Shown: positions 48,101 through 57,598 of the stretch, one piece after another
Layout: every line of letters starts with the position of its first letter
Position numbering within the stretch: position 1 is the stretch's first letter
Source: Pseudofabraea citricarpa
Lineage: Eukaryota > Ascomycota > Leotiomycetes > Helotiales > Dermateaceae
Reading direction: 5' to 3'
DNA length: 64,000 nucleotides
Assembly: GCA_029641185.1 (NCBI GenBank)
Contig: JAPWGK010000002.1
Location: 2,232,001-2,296,000 of the forward strand
Translations under genes and position numbers: made by a program
Notes under the pieces: model-generated
The model's input: only the letters and a program-made list of their open reading frames with translations
The model's database searches: none
What the model was told of the DNA's origin: nothing

Positions 48101-48234
48101 AATCGGTGGAGCAAGAACACTACCACATTGAGCCACCCACCCAAAAGAAGAAAAAGAACCCAGCGGCATTGAAGAAAGGCGTTGCGCCTGCACAGAGAGG
48201 CGTTGAACCGGTCGCAGGAAGGAGGATGAAGTAA
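45181..48234 (+). CDS. Large acidic, membrane-anchored conserved protein of unknown function
   Basis: Single exon, 1,017 aa from the ATG at 45181 (MGKKSPPAGDFTIHVDPS). Residues about 60-245 are extremely acidic, with many degenerate ELHEDEE / DLQDDE repeats, then a DLRRRQERERREERAEA coiled-coil-like helix. A Ser-rich linker with TYEEGTE repeats follows, then a basic Ser/Pro region (residues about 400-480) with many TP/SP sites. A globular core (about 480-660) contains LILKCGHYMGP-like and AWCDICSRNVQYDKGEF, two Cys/His groups that could form a zinc site. After another charged coil (EEEARRQEEELQRM) comes one hydrophobic helix (NILIGILSLVVLVLALRP, about residues 780-797), followed by more than 200 Lys/Glu-rich residues. 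I recall similar fungal proteins labelled pathway-specific nitrogen regulator, but nothing here supports that function. Confidence 0.8.
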   Translation: MGKKSPPAGDFTIHVDPSCLTDSTDLEMPAERVASNETVVHHEPEPESELYEEQSEGKDEIQELLDELSQHGSSGEEYEEQVEEALENEKSAEEEIQPSDEQDIVEDANHNESEKDENEELHDTKDVEDSVETHEDEELENEDLQDNEALQDDEESHENEDLHEDEAALEDNQELHKDEDTQELHESEDLHQEEEHQDEELHRELQEDEEDHEDEELHEDEEDLRRRQERERREERAEALIHAAARAVVASIEQDSYNHDNEDSVLSTQTDESYDQSASELTYDEGTELTYEEGTEVTYDGTEATYESETEHHESENGGGDSSSHHDGDIDDDDVFSHNSGRSARSSLNSSDGLHSGEEAYQEKILTSPKVGEEVAPSEVMSRIPSAASFREKTPQTPGHSKVLSRPPFRTPSAVRAMQMSSPTPSLYATPRSAKRTTQGFNPTVSRLGTPSRRDSELSQSHFSPSSRHKTPTRVFKTKVEHPLVLLHVTVLPLQFPYADVMNLSEEEIPGVLFNLKESWRLLQDKCGEQVLARGILLPHPQDSYEILEERLLEALELPVRPRAKILKCGHYMGPDELTSSADDSGDDQDDWAVDRRDSKAWCDICSRNVQYDKGEFGATERKFRVKIYASNGLMRAGAWAAAWREMERVDVELEPFVESHLIPELERLQSEQIPVQEEPVEEENREPQETHEEKVLREHHAAEAEEATRKQVLEEEEARRQEEELQRMREIYEAANVRPASKSEPRRESRSRSRSPQHGESLPELLLAAFKIAVRDQKNILIGILSLVVLVLALRPRGGDATQLQSAHTRAPERVVEAAQPTIPEMIVKPSRMVADMPEKIEEVLDEMEIVPKVKRVFKSAEAPAKPLRKVAEIAEKDEEILEEVEVVPQIKRSVKSTEIPAKAKRAGKEAVAKPKPAVKKIEEPAPVRMEIGEEEEEEMGIEAFEIEEAEAEFDIGSVEPFDLEVMEEEEVQSVEQEHYHIEPPTQKKKKNPAALKKGVAPAQRGVEPVAGRRMK

Positions 48235-50036
48235 TTTATGTTTGACGACGACAGGGCCGTTTTTCTTGTTTACATTCCTTTGAGTTCTGAATTGGAATGC
48301 TGGGCCCACGCATGGATGGTGCATGGCAACCAACGCTCTTCTCTTTTTTGCATTGTTGGATAAGAATGACATGGTACTTTTTGAGCGAATGAGCATGCGA
48401 TGAGCGAGGTTAGGAATGAATGAATTGTCTAGGATCGTCTGTCCTTTCATTGTTGGGAACTTTATGAGTAGATAGATTAATTGAAAGCTATACTATGGTT
48501 TCCCATGCCCAGGACTTGTCATATACGTGCCTTACAGTATAATCTCGTGATCCCATGATGGTGTTGGTCGCCTTGTTCTCCAAGCAAACGATTATTCTTC
48601 ACAAGTTCTTTTAGAGTTTCCAAGTTCGCCCTCAATCGTTCGCACTTTGGGGATGGATGCATTTTGTGAAATTTTACAAGCCACCACGAACCACGAACCA
48701 TCCCTCTATAGGTAGCGAATAATAGCTATCGCATTACTTTTCGTGAAGCTGATTCTTTTATCGGCATCGACATACAAAGTAATTAGTTGATAATCAATCC
48801 TGGTGAAGGGTGGGGGCAGGGGGGTTGTGGTTGTGGTTGTGGTTGTGGTTGTGGTTGTGGTTGTGGTTGTGGTTGTGGTTGTGGTTGTGGTTGTGGTTGT
48901 GGTGGCTCGCTCAAGGTGGTGAAAGATCCCCCCCACCGCCCCCCCCCAAAAAAAAGAAAAGAAAAGAAAAGAAAAATTGTGACGGTAATGATGGGATTTT
49001 TCTAAGAGAGGCAGATCGTGACAGGATCCATTCTACATGGGGCTTTTTGGAGAATGGGAAGAGATGTGTAGAAAGTTGGATTGTCTACTGGGGAAAACCG
49101 TCATGAGGAGAAATGGGAACTTAGGTATATGCTCTGGAGCTGGAAAGTCGGGCCAGAATGGGGCTGGTGGGAGGATGGAGGAGAAGTAAAAAGAGAATGG
49201 ATGAGAGGAACAAAGGCAGTGCATTCGAGGGAGTGGAGGTCTTTGTATACCTCCTCCTCCTGCTGCCTTCCAACAGCTAGTGTTGGTGTTCTGTGACTGG
49301 TTTTAGAGACTTATATCTAGGCTTTAGGAAGAGTCGGCTGCTGCCGGCGAGAAGGAGTGTAATGCAGCATAAGCTCAGCGATTTGAATTGGTTTTTAGGA
49401 GTTTATGGGTTTTCTGCGGAGCTGAGGTGGCAGTTGCTTTTCTAGCACGATACGAGGGAATTATGAAAAGGAATCACTGCTCCAGATGTATGCACTGGGG
49501 CTGGCTGGTACATGGCTCAGTAAATCAATCAATCAATCAATCACGAGAGCTGGCCGGCCGGTATGAAACGTGCCGCCGATTCTATCACTAACTAGTTTAG
49601 CTTCCTTGACTCACTTGGTCCATTTGCAGCTGAACAGTGGTTTCCTCTACTGCTAGGCTTTTCGTTGATTTAGTGGCATGATTTGATAGGCTGTGTAAGT
49701 TCGGTTTTCAGGAACACACACTTTTAGACATACTCGGAACAAGATGCTGCGATATTTAGATTTGAGAATATTAATCTACTAAAGCTTGGATGGGGGTGGC
49801 CTTGTTTCTGTCCACTGTTTCTGCGACGTTCATGCATGGATTCTTGTGTCGATGCTGTGAGATAGCAGATACTAATAGCTTGATTTGAAATTCTCAAAAA
49901 TATGGCATGAAGAGGAATCGATACTACGATTTGGTGCCTTTGGGCCTTCCTCGCTCAATCGTCTCTCCTTCACTATTTGAGTAGCTTTGATTTGCCCTGT
50001 ATCCTGCCCTGTTTTACACACTAGTGTGGACGAAAT
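48235..50036. other. Intergenic with a hexamer microsatellite
   Basis: 3' region of the acidic-protein gene followed by simple-sequence DNA. It contains an uninterrupted (GGTTGT)13, a poly-C stretch (about 48928-48947) and an A/AAAAG run (about 48948-48976). No gene supported. Confidence 0.5.
48823..48900. repeat. (GGTTGT)13 microsatellite
   Basis: Thirteen perfect tandem copies of GGTTGT on the plus strand (ACAACC on the minus). It gives long but meaningless open frames on both strands. C-rich and A-rich runs follow closely. Confidence 0.95.
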
Positions 50037-50334
50037 GTCTAAAATACGGAAGAAAATCCTCGGTGAGGATAGTCTAATACTAGCGGATCCGATTTGTGTC
50101 TTGCGATTGGCTCAAGAGAAGTATATCATTGGTGATTTGGTCATTCGATCAGCCAGTGAGGTGACTCGATTTCCATTCAGCGTTTGGTTTGGCCGGATGA
50201 GCCAGTTTATATCAGACTATATGCCAACCTTCAGTGGTGATAATGTACTTAATCTACCAAAATATTCCAGTATGGCGCATATGACCTACTGTTTTAATGC
50301 CCTAGCGTCTTCTATACTCGATATCCGTCTTTAG
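50037..50334 (+). CDS. Small open reading frame, uncertain
   Basis: A 98-codon frame after ATG (MSKIRKKILGEDSLILADP..., ending SSILDIRL). It is not obviously simple-sequence and reads with a protein-like composition, but no domain, signal peptide or splice structure is seen. It sits alone in repeat-rich DNA. It might be a chance frame or a fragment of a decayed gene. Confidence 0.25.
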
Positions 50335-50667
50335 TTCGTTCTAATTCTATATTATTTTGTTATAACCGAGTACTAGTGTACCGTATACTCAGAATGGCCT
50401 CTAATTTATGGCACCGTCTCTTGAGAAGTGCATTTGTAGTAAACCTTACTATACTGGACTGGATTGGGATTTCTCACGATCTAGACTGATCGCATTATCC
50501 TTAGGTATTTGTATGCTATAAGGCCTTTGCTTTCTTTGCTTCTCATTCTCATTCTCTAGAACATCAAACATTCATCAACACTCTCATCTCAAACAAGATT
50601 TACTACACCTTTCTTTACACAACCTCATCCGACCTCACAGCAGCTTTATCGACTCGTATAACTTTCA
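50335..50667. other. Intergenic, promoter of the 243-aa protein
   Basis: Includes a pyrimidine-rich stretch (TTTGCTTTCTTTGCTTCTCATTCTC, near 50525-50550) ahead of the ATG at 50668, typical of fungal leaders. Confidence 0.4.
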
Positions 50668-51399
50668 ATGGAGCTCACTTACCAAGAACTTTGCGAGACG
50701 TCAGTCCCAGAGCCTAGCAATAGAAATAGGTGGATAGCGCTCAGCAAAATACCTGCGTACAAAATAGGTACCTTGAGTGAAATAGATGAGATGACTGGCT
50801 GGCAAGAGACTGCCAACGAGCATGGGAAGATCGAACCCGATCCGTGCGCGTTGAGTGCACAAATGCAGGCGATCAGTTTCCTCCGAGACAGAATAAAGCC
50901 GATGACCAAGTACATCATGGGTATTCCAGAGGGCTATCTCCCCTGCTATACGGACGCCGAGATCGATCAGATGTGGAGGGAGTACGAGGTCTTCTTCACC
51001 ATCCACTACGACGGGAGGGAGAAAGCCCAGCCGCGCGTTGAGCTGGGAGTGCTAGACCAGCAAATCGCCGCCAACGACTTTCGAAAGCTCTGTCCCCTGG
51101 TAAGCCAGACAGCTTCCAGTAATCCAGCGTACCGCAAGTACCACGGCCGCGAGCCTACCAGAGACATCCGCCGCCGTCTGCAGTACATCGTCGACCGTCT
51201 CTTCAACGGCAAGTCCAGAAAACGCGTTCATTACCGCAAGTATCACATGCTGTATGGCGCGTCGCTGTTGCTTAAATGGATTCCGGGCAATAACTGGTAT
51301 ATGGCCATCAGGACTTTGTCGGGACCTGAGTACTGGGGTCCTCTGAGGTGGGATAAAAGACCCCATCAGTTGATGAAGGAGACGCTGAAAAAGTTGTGA
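50668..51399 (+). CDS. Hypothetical protein, single exon
   Basis: Predicted 243 aa. I do not recognise the family. The sequence looks soluble: no signal peptide or hydrophobic helix. It is rich in aromatic and basic residues, with IPEGYLPCYTDAEIDQMWRE, EVFFTIHYDGREKAQPR, RRRLQYIVDRLFNGKSRKR and a C-terminal YWGPLRWDKRPHQLMKE. The start follows a CT-rich leader, and the frame stays open without introns to its stop, so it is more credible than neighbouring frames. It lies between repeat-rich and AT-rich gene-poor DNA, which suits an accessory or lineage-specific gene. Confidence 0.6.
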   Translation: MELTYQELCETSVPEPSNRNRWIALSKIPAYKIGTLSEIDEMTGWQETANEHGKIEPDPCALSAQMQAISFLRDRIKPMTKYIMGIPEGYLPCYTDAEIDQMWREYEVFFTIHYDGREKAQPRVELGVLDQQIAANDFRKLCPLVSQTASSNPAYRKYHGREPTRDIRRRLQYIVDRLFNGKSRKRVHYRKYHMLYGASLLLKWIPGNNWYMAIRTLSGPEYWGPLRWDKRPHQLMKETLKKL

Positions 51400-53930
51400 T
51401 TATGTTCTGACAATCTCACTGCTCTCGCTGTAATTGATTCCTTATGTGATGTAATTATAGAAATTGACTTTTTGTTTTATTCCGAGGTTCAAAGACTCGC
51501 ATCTAATATAACTCGCTTAACTTTCTTGTCAGATGTTGTCACCCATTTGAGGAGAGAAAACAAAATGAACCAATCATCGCGCTATATGTATTCCATATCC
51601 TGTTCATAATTCATTTTATAAAAGAAAACGGGGAAAGGCAAAGTACAGGAGTTAAAGATAAGTGTAGATATTGGTATCCATCTTCTAGTTGGGAAAGGCA
51701 TTTAAAAAGACATGTCAGCTGTTTCGTTCTCTCAAATTTATAGGGCTGCCTTCCTGTAAAATTTCTGTAACTTCTATCAGCGAATCAAGTTCGCGCAGTC
51801 GTGACAGTTATATTCCATACTAGTTTAAATCGCCTGTATCGAAGATAGAAGATCAGGTCGAAGTTATTAAAGCCATTTGAGGAAATAATTCCCACGAGGC
51901 CACGACAGTTTTGTAGCAATTACACCACCTATAGCAAAGATATAAAAGCCCCTGGTAAGTTTCATAATCTCATATAATTGTGCGAGATATTGTCAAGATC
52001 TGGCCAGGAAACGATCCTTACGAAGCTGTAAAGATTTGAAATTTTAAAGCAGAAACAGGAAACCCACTTGGTAAATCTAGGAAGTTCATATGCCTAGACG
52101 AAATCAATTACTAAGATTTCATCTATAGATAATTATTCTAAAGGTGTGAGGGTGTTATCGTAATCGTGCTATTGCAGAAAGAACAAAGGCCATCTACCAA
52201 TCTTAGCAAGTTCACATTTATACTCTGTTACTGAAACTACTCAAATCCTCGAGGGGGTGTTGTTCTCATAAACTCAACTCTACCCCTAGGAGTAAGATGA
52301 GACAATGCTTAATAAATCTAAAGAGTTTGTATACCTGGTTGTAATAGAAGTTCTACACGACCTTATTACACATAATATACAATTCGGGTAAAAGAAGTAT
52401 TACTTATTCAGATATCAATACCTGATATGAAATTTCATCTTCTTTGAAAGAGCTTTAAAGGAGCAGTTTTAACTCTTTTTATAACGAGGGCACCTAAAAA
52501 CGTATATTTAGTAGAATATTCTAAGCTTAGACGTGAAAGTCGAGTCTAATATAACCAAACCAATTAGACAGGCCTATAGAATCTTATAGTAGCTATCAAG
52601 TAGAGTCAGATATTCGTGCTTCTATACAATTTCATAGCCTAACTTGGTCCCTTTAAATAAAACTTACAATAAAATGGTAGATTTGTATATTCTGAAAGTC
52701 TCATTTCCCTTCATTTGATATTATATCAATGAGCATGATTGATTTTATGTTTATATATATACATCTATATAGAAGCGAGAATTGGGATTAGGGTATATCA
52801 AGCTTCCATTCTAAGAACTGGTTGCAAAATATAAACCGATAGCACTCATTACTCGAAGCCTACAAATATAAAGGCAGCTTATTTATATCCCGGCAACCAT
52901 TTAATGTTAATAAGAATTGTGTACTTGAAAAATGGATTATATAGTATCGTTTAGGAACGACCTCGAAACATAGACGTTTGAGTTCGTTAGTATATATGTT
53001 AGTTATAGGGATTTCTTGTGGATTAAAGGAACCTTCAGCTGTAAAACTACTAACGCTCTACTGAGAAGAAACATATGCCTCTGCAAATTTATAGGCTTAC
53101 TGCCCTCGAAGTACATAACTAGATTTAGGTAAGTTAGTACGTAGCGCCTACTCTTTCTACTCTTATTTCTAAACGAGCTATTCATTTTATAAGATGATAA
53201 AATGAAGGAGTTTACATGGACTGATGATCCGAGGGAGATCTATAATGGAATCATAATACCAGATCATAACAACACAAAATAATATACTGTTAATAATTGT
53301 TCTGTTGTCATCTATTTTGAAAAAGGAAAGAAAAGGGGCGGAGGAGGACGAGTATACAAATCCACTGATTGGTAATTTATTTGAATGAAAGATGGATCCT
53401 GGGAAGATATACGTCCACCTCCCCTCAGTCGTTTGAATTGGTTTGTAGGGCGCGGAATATTGTTGTCGCGAAACTCTTGATTGCAATAAGAGAAGATGGT
53501 TGGTTCAAAGTATAATTTATAGGCACTCGCTCATTTCGTTCAGGAATATGATTGTCGTTCCTTTCATTACAAAGCTCTTGGCTATTTCTTCTTGGATGTC
53601 TTTTCAAGCGTCTTCGTATTTCTTTGCAGGAGTCAAAAGGGTTGAGTAACTGCATACATGTATGTAAGATTATGATTCACGAACTTGTATTAAACCACAA
53701 GCTTCTGTTCTACGAATCCCGTTATTATGAGGAATATAATAGCTAAATCCAAGAACTCTTACAAGAGCTACACAATTAATTTCAACACTGCATTCTTAAA
53801 AAGGGGGTAGCGTTTTTCTACCAAACCCGTGCTCATTTCACACTTTAGTAGAATTGATTGACTGACTTGAAAGTTAAGATGAGGTAGCCGGGCCGAATGA
53901 CTCCCTACTTTTAAAAGGCGCTTTTATTAT
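51400..53930. other. AT-rich gene-free block
   Basis: About 2.5 kb with markedly high A+T content and many TA dinucleotides. No coding region recognised and no intact repeat or transposon ends were seen by eye. The composition could reflect old repeat-induced point mutation of a former transposon; not shown here. Confidence 0.5.
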
Positions 53931-56900
53931 TGTTTGATGAGTACAGTAGGAAATGGAATCCCAAGTCATATCTCGAGGATTATGGCCTCAAGAATAGAAC
54001 ACCTCCAGTCTCGACCCCGGTCCGCCGTAACCCCGCAAGCAAAACCGCAGCTCCATCCACCAAACATGAGTAGAAACAACCTCCCCCTTAGGGAATGGAG
54101 CAGCGCAGCTCCCACAATCCGCCTCGCCAGGGAGGTGCGGTGGAGGAGGGCATTTAGAATTCACGCCAAGTGAAGCTCCCGTACAGGAGAAGTACGTACC
54201 TCGCTGTTTCCACAAGCATGGCCCTCTCGGGGGATTTCAGCAATGCCTGTTTCATTGAACGTCGTTAATCGATGGAAGACAAACAAGCAGACAGACACAG
54301 GCAGGCAGGCAGGCAAGGCAGGCAGCCGACCACAAGCTCGAAATCGCAATCAGCCTGACATGCATGCACGCGTGCATGCACGCGTGCATGTAGCGACAAA
54401 GGCAAAAGGGAAACAAAAAGAAAACAAGGATTCTTGACGTGAACGTGTGACGGCTTCTGACGTTGAAGCTAAAGTCTAAATCCCGTGCAACGGTGACGGG
54501 ACTCATGTCCGATTTTGTATTAATAATCACCAGCTAGCCCGCCCGCCGCGGAAAGCGGTAGCTGCCGCGCGAGGTTCCGTATTATAGATCGGGTTTGCTG
54601 CGTTATGTTAACTGTTCGGTTTATTCTTCGGATTTGGAACCGTCGTTGGCCTGCTCTGAGAGAGAGCAGGGAGTTTGGTGGGATGGCACGCAATTAACTT
54701 CCATGGGATATCATAGGCAAAACCCCTGCTCTTTCGTGACCTTTGCCTCCTACAGTACTAAGTACGGAACTCCGACGACGATAACCAAAAAGAAATCAAG
54801 CCCGGGTTCCCACTGTGCTCTATCGAGCAATAATGGAAAATGAAAGATCGGTAAGTCGATACCGAGGAGAGAAAATAGAGTTTTTCCCCCTTCCCTTCCC
54901 TGCCGCGAAACTCTTCTCGAATCTCTGGATCAGAAAAGCCACACGGAAGAATTACTCCCCCAAGCTGAGGAATACTCCCGTCATCAAGACGGGAAAATTT
55001 CCAGGGCACAAGACAGAACCCGGCAGCTACTTTCAAAGAAGAGGCACAAACGTGTCCTTCGCTTATCCAAGTTCAGCCCGCTTCCCCCTTTCTTTCTCGT
55101 CGCCACCAATCTAGCTAAGGCCCCAGAATGGCGTGACATTTATCTAAATACTCTAACTAACTATCTTTTACTCCGAAGAGCAGCGGAGATGACTGGTAGA
55201 TAGTCCCTGTCCTTCCAACTTGCTGTGCATTAGTACGTTCACAGTAGCTTTTAACCTAAACCAACAGGGGGCGGAAAGTCAAAGGAGAAACCAAACACCA
55301 GCCATCCCTACACGAGCACCCAGAGTCGAAAACTCAAAAGAAAAGCAGGCTAGGCAAGGCTGGGAAGTTGGAACAGACAAGCACAAGCACAAGCACAAGC
55401 ACAAGCATAAGCACGGTACTGGAGCTTCAATAACCGCACCGGTTGTGTGTTCCGTCGGTCGTCTCGTCTCGTCTCGGAAATACCCCAGACCTAGAGATCT
55501 CAGAAACTCAATAACGTCTGTTTATTATAGACAAGGCAGACGAGACCCCCCATCGCCGTCCCCTCGCCCCCTTCCGAGAAAAAAAAAAAGGAAAGCAGCC
55601 GGGAAGATCCCTCTCCTTCTTCTTCTTTCCTGTCCTTCGCCACAGAAACTCGGCTCGGTTTGTACCGGAGGTTGGTCACTTAGTGCCGGTTTAGTACACC
55701 ACCTGGTATACCACCACCACCAGCATCCAACTGTACGTCATGCGTCCGTCACCCATCTCGCCCACCATCATCTATCTCTCTGCTCGCCTCTCGAATCCCG
55801 AGAGAAAGTCAAGAAGGAAGAAAATTACGCGGTCAGCGAATCGGAGACTTTCTGTCTCATCTCGCCTTGCTTCTCGCATCTCCCAGTGTGAAAGAGGAAA
55901 ACCCAAAATCCTCGACATTTAGTCAGATCTGAGTAAGATAAGATAGGGAACCCGCACGGATGGACGCAGTGACAATGACAACGACAACGACAACGACAAC
56001 CGCAAGAGAGAGAAGGAAGAGAAAAAACCAGGCACCGGTGAAGCAGCTGAAAACCAAAAACAACACCACCTCACCACCGACCACCTACCGGCCCCCACCA
56101 CCCCCCCAAGCCCCATCTCCCCTCCCCACGAGACCACTGTCTGTGCCCCAAGAGAGCCCGTACAAGAGAGTAAGAAAAAAAAAAAGAAAAAAAGGGATTC
56201 ACAACTGCCGTGCTTATCCAATCTTGATAAATCATCATAGCCCAGTTTGCATCAGCACTTAGTGCAAACTGCCCAGGGACCCGGGCGGGTGGCGTCGTGC
56301 CTATGCTCTTTTCTCGCAAAGCCCACACCCAAAAGAAAGGTAGACGCCACCGCTCTCACCTCACCTCACTTCACCTCCACCTCAACCTCAACCTCGGGGC
56401 AAGTCAAAAAAAAACAACCTCGCTCTTACTATGCTGTAATGGTGATAGCAGCAATAATAGCGAGGGCAATAGCAAAACAGGTTCAGCTTCTCGGTCTGAT
56501 GGATAGCTATACTATAAACGAACAAACATCCAGCAGGTTACTAGTAGTATGTAGAGAAGATCTGATACCCTGCCTGCCTCCCTACCCCTCCCCTCTTTAC
56601 TGTCCTATACAGTACTGTATCTCCATCTAGCCATATCCTAGAACCTGGACTTAACTGACCACCCACTTATTACTCACTCACTCACTCACTCACTCATTCC
56701 AATTACCACATCGAGGAAGTGCTCGCTTCACTTCTCACGAGAATTAGCTTTTGCTGCTCTCCTCCCCCCCCGACATCTTGATCCTCAATCCCAGTCAGTC
56801 AGTCACCTACTCACACATGCGCGCGCGCACACACACATACAAGTACCAATGCACGCACGCACACGGGACGATTCCCGTACCCAACAATCCCAAATCCTCG

Positions 56901-57598
56901 GCCATCTATCCGGGTCCAGGTCTAGGACCGGGTCAGAGCGAAGTCATCGTCCCGTTTCATTCATTTCAGTAAGTGCTGTGCGGTGTAGTGTAAGTAGGCA
57001 GGTACCAAGGAACCGAGAGAGGGGGGAGGATGGGGAGTTTGGAGGTGAAGATTGCAGGGAGAATCCACGAAATTTGGCGTAGAATTGAGATTGGGATTAT
57101 TCGACTATGCTCTCATTCATTTGTGATCCTCTCTCTCTAAGTACCTGTGTACCTAAATAGACAGGCAGATTAAAAAAATCAAAAGTGTTAAGCGACGAGC
57201 GAGATCCCTCCCTCTCCATTCATTTGCGTTCACTCTCCCGCCCACCTCCATCCCTCCAAAGAAAAAGAGAGCATAAAAAAATCCAAATGAGCCTCCCTCC
57301 CTTGGATCCCCATCCCTATCCCCGCCTTCGCCCCATCCCTATCCCCGCCTTCGCCCAATCCCCCTTTCTTTGTCTATGATGTTTTTTGGGGGGGAACTTT
57401 TACGCCATGCTACAAAAGACAAAAGTTTCGAAAAAAAAAAACGAAAGGGTAAAAAATCAACAGGTATTTCCATTTCCATGCCACCAGAGTAAAATAAAAG
57501 ATCCCCACCCTGCCCTCTCTCCTGCCCCCCAAACCAAACATGTATGTCATATGTACAGCTCTCCAAGAAGAAAAGTGCCGTTGTCGTCGTACGGAACG
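53931..57598. other. Gene-free region rich in simple repeats, 3' side of the Zn2Cys6 gene
   Basis: GC-richer than the adjacent block and full of short tandem repeats: (GGCA)n near 54299-54325, (ACAAGC)n near 55377-55407, (ACAACG)n near 55977-56001, (CACT)n near 56672-56696, and two copies of the CCCATCCCTATCCCCGCCTTCGCC unit near 57308-57357. No gene supported on either strand. Confidence 0.5.
54361..54390. repeat. Palindromic 12-bp tandem with two ACGCGT cores
   Basis: TGCATGCACGCGTGCATGCA at 54361-54380 is a perfect 20-bp palindrome. A second ACGCGT core follows 12 bp later (54380-54385), so the unit ACGCGTGCATGC is tandemly repeated. ACGCGT is the MCB/MBF core known from yeast cell-cycle promoters. 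No gene starts nearby. Confidence 0.7.

Noticed and set aside
47511..48450. Antisense frames of 190 and 244 codons at the 3' end of the acidic-protein gene
   Set aside because: Shadow frames of a confident coding sequence; composition reflects Glu/Lys codons.
48706..49106. Poly-Thr, poly-Cys-Gly and poly-Trp-Leu frames
   Set aside because: Produced entirely by the (GGTTGT)13 microsatellite.
55220..56262. Frames of 223 and 100 codons
   Set aside because: Lys-His and Thr repeats come from tandem repeats; no consistent gene signature.
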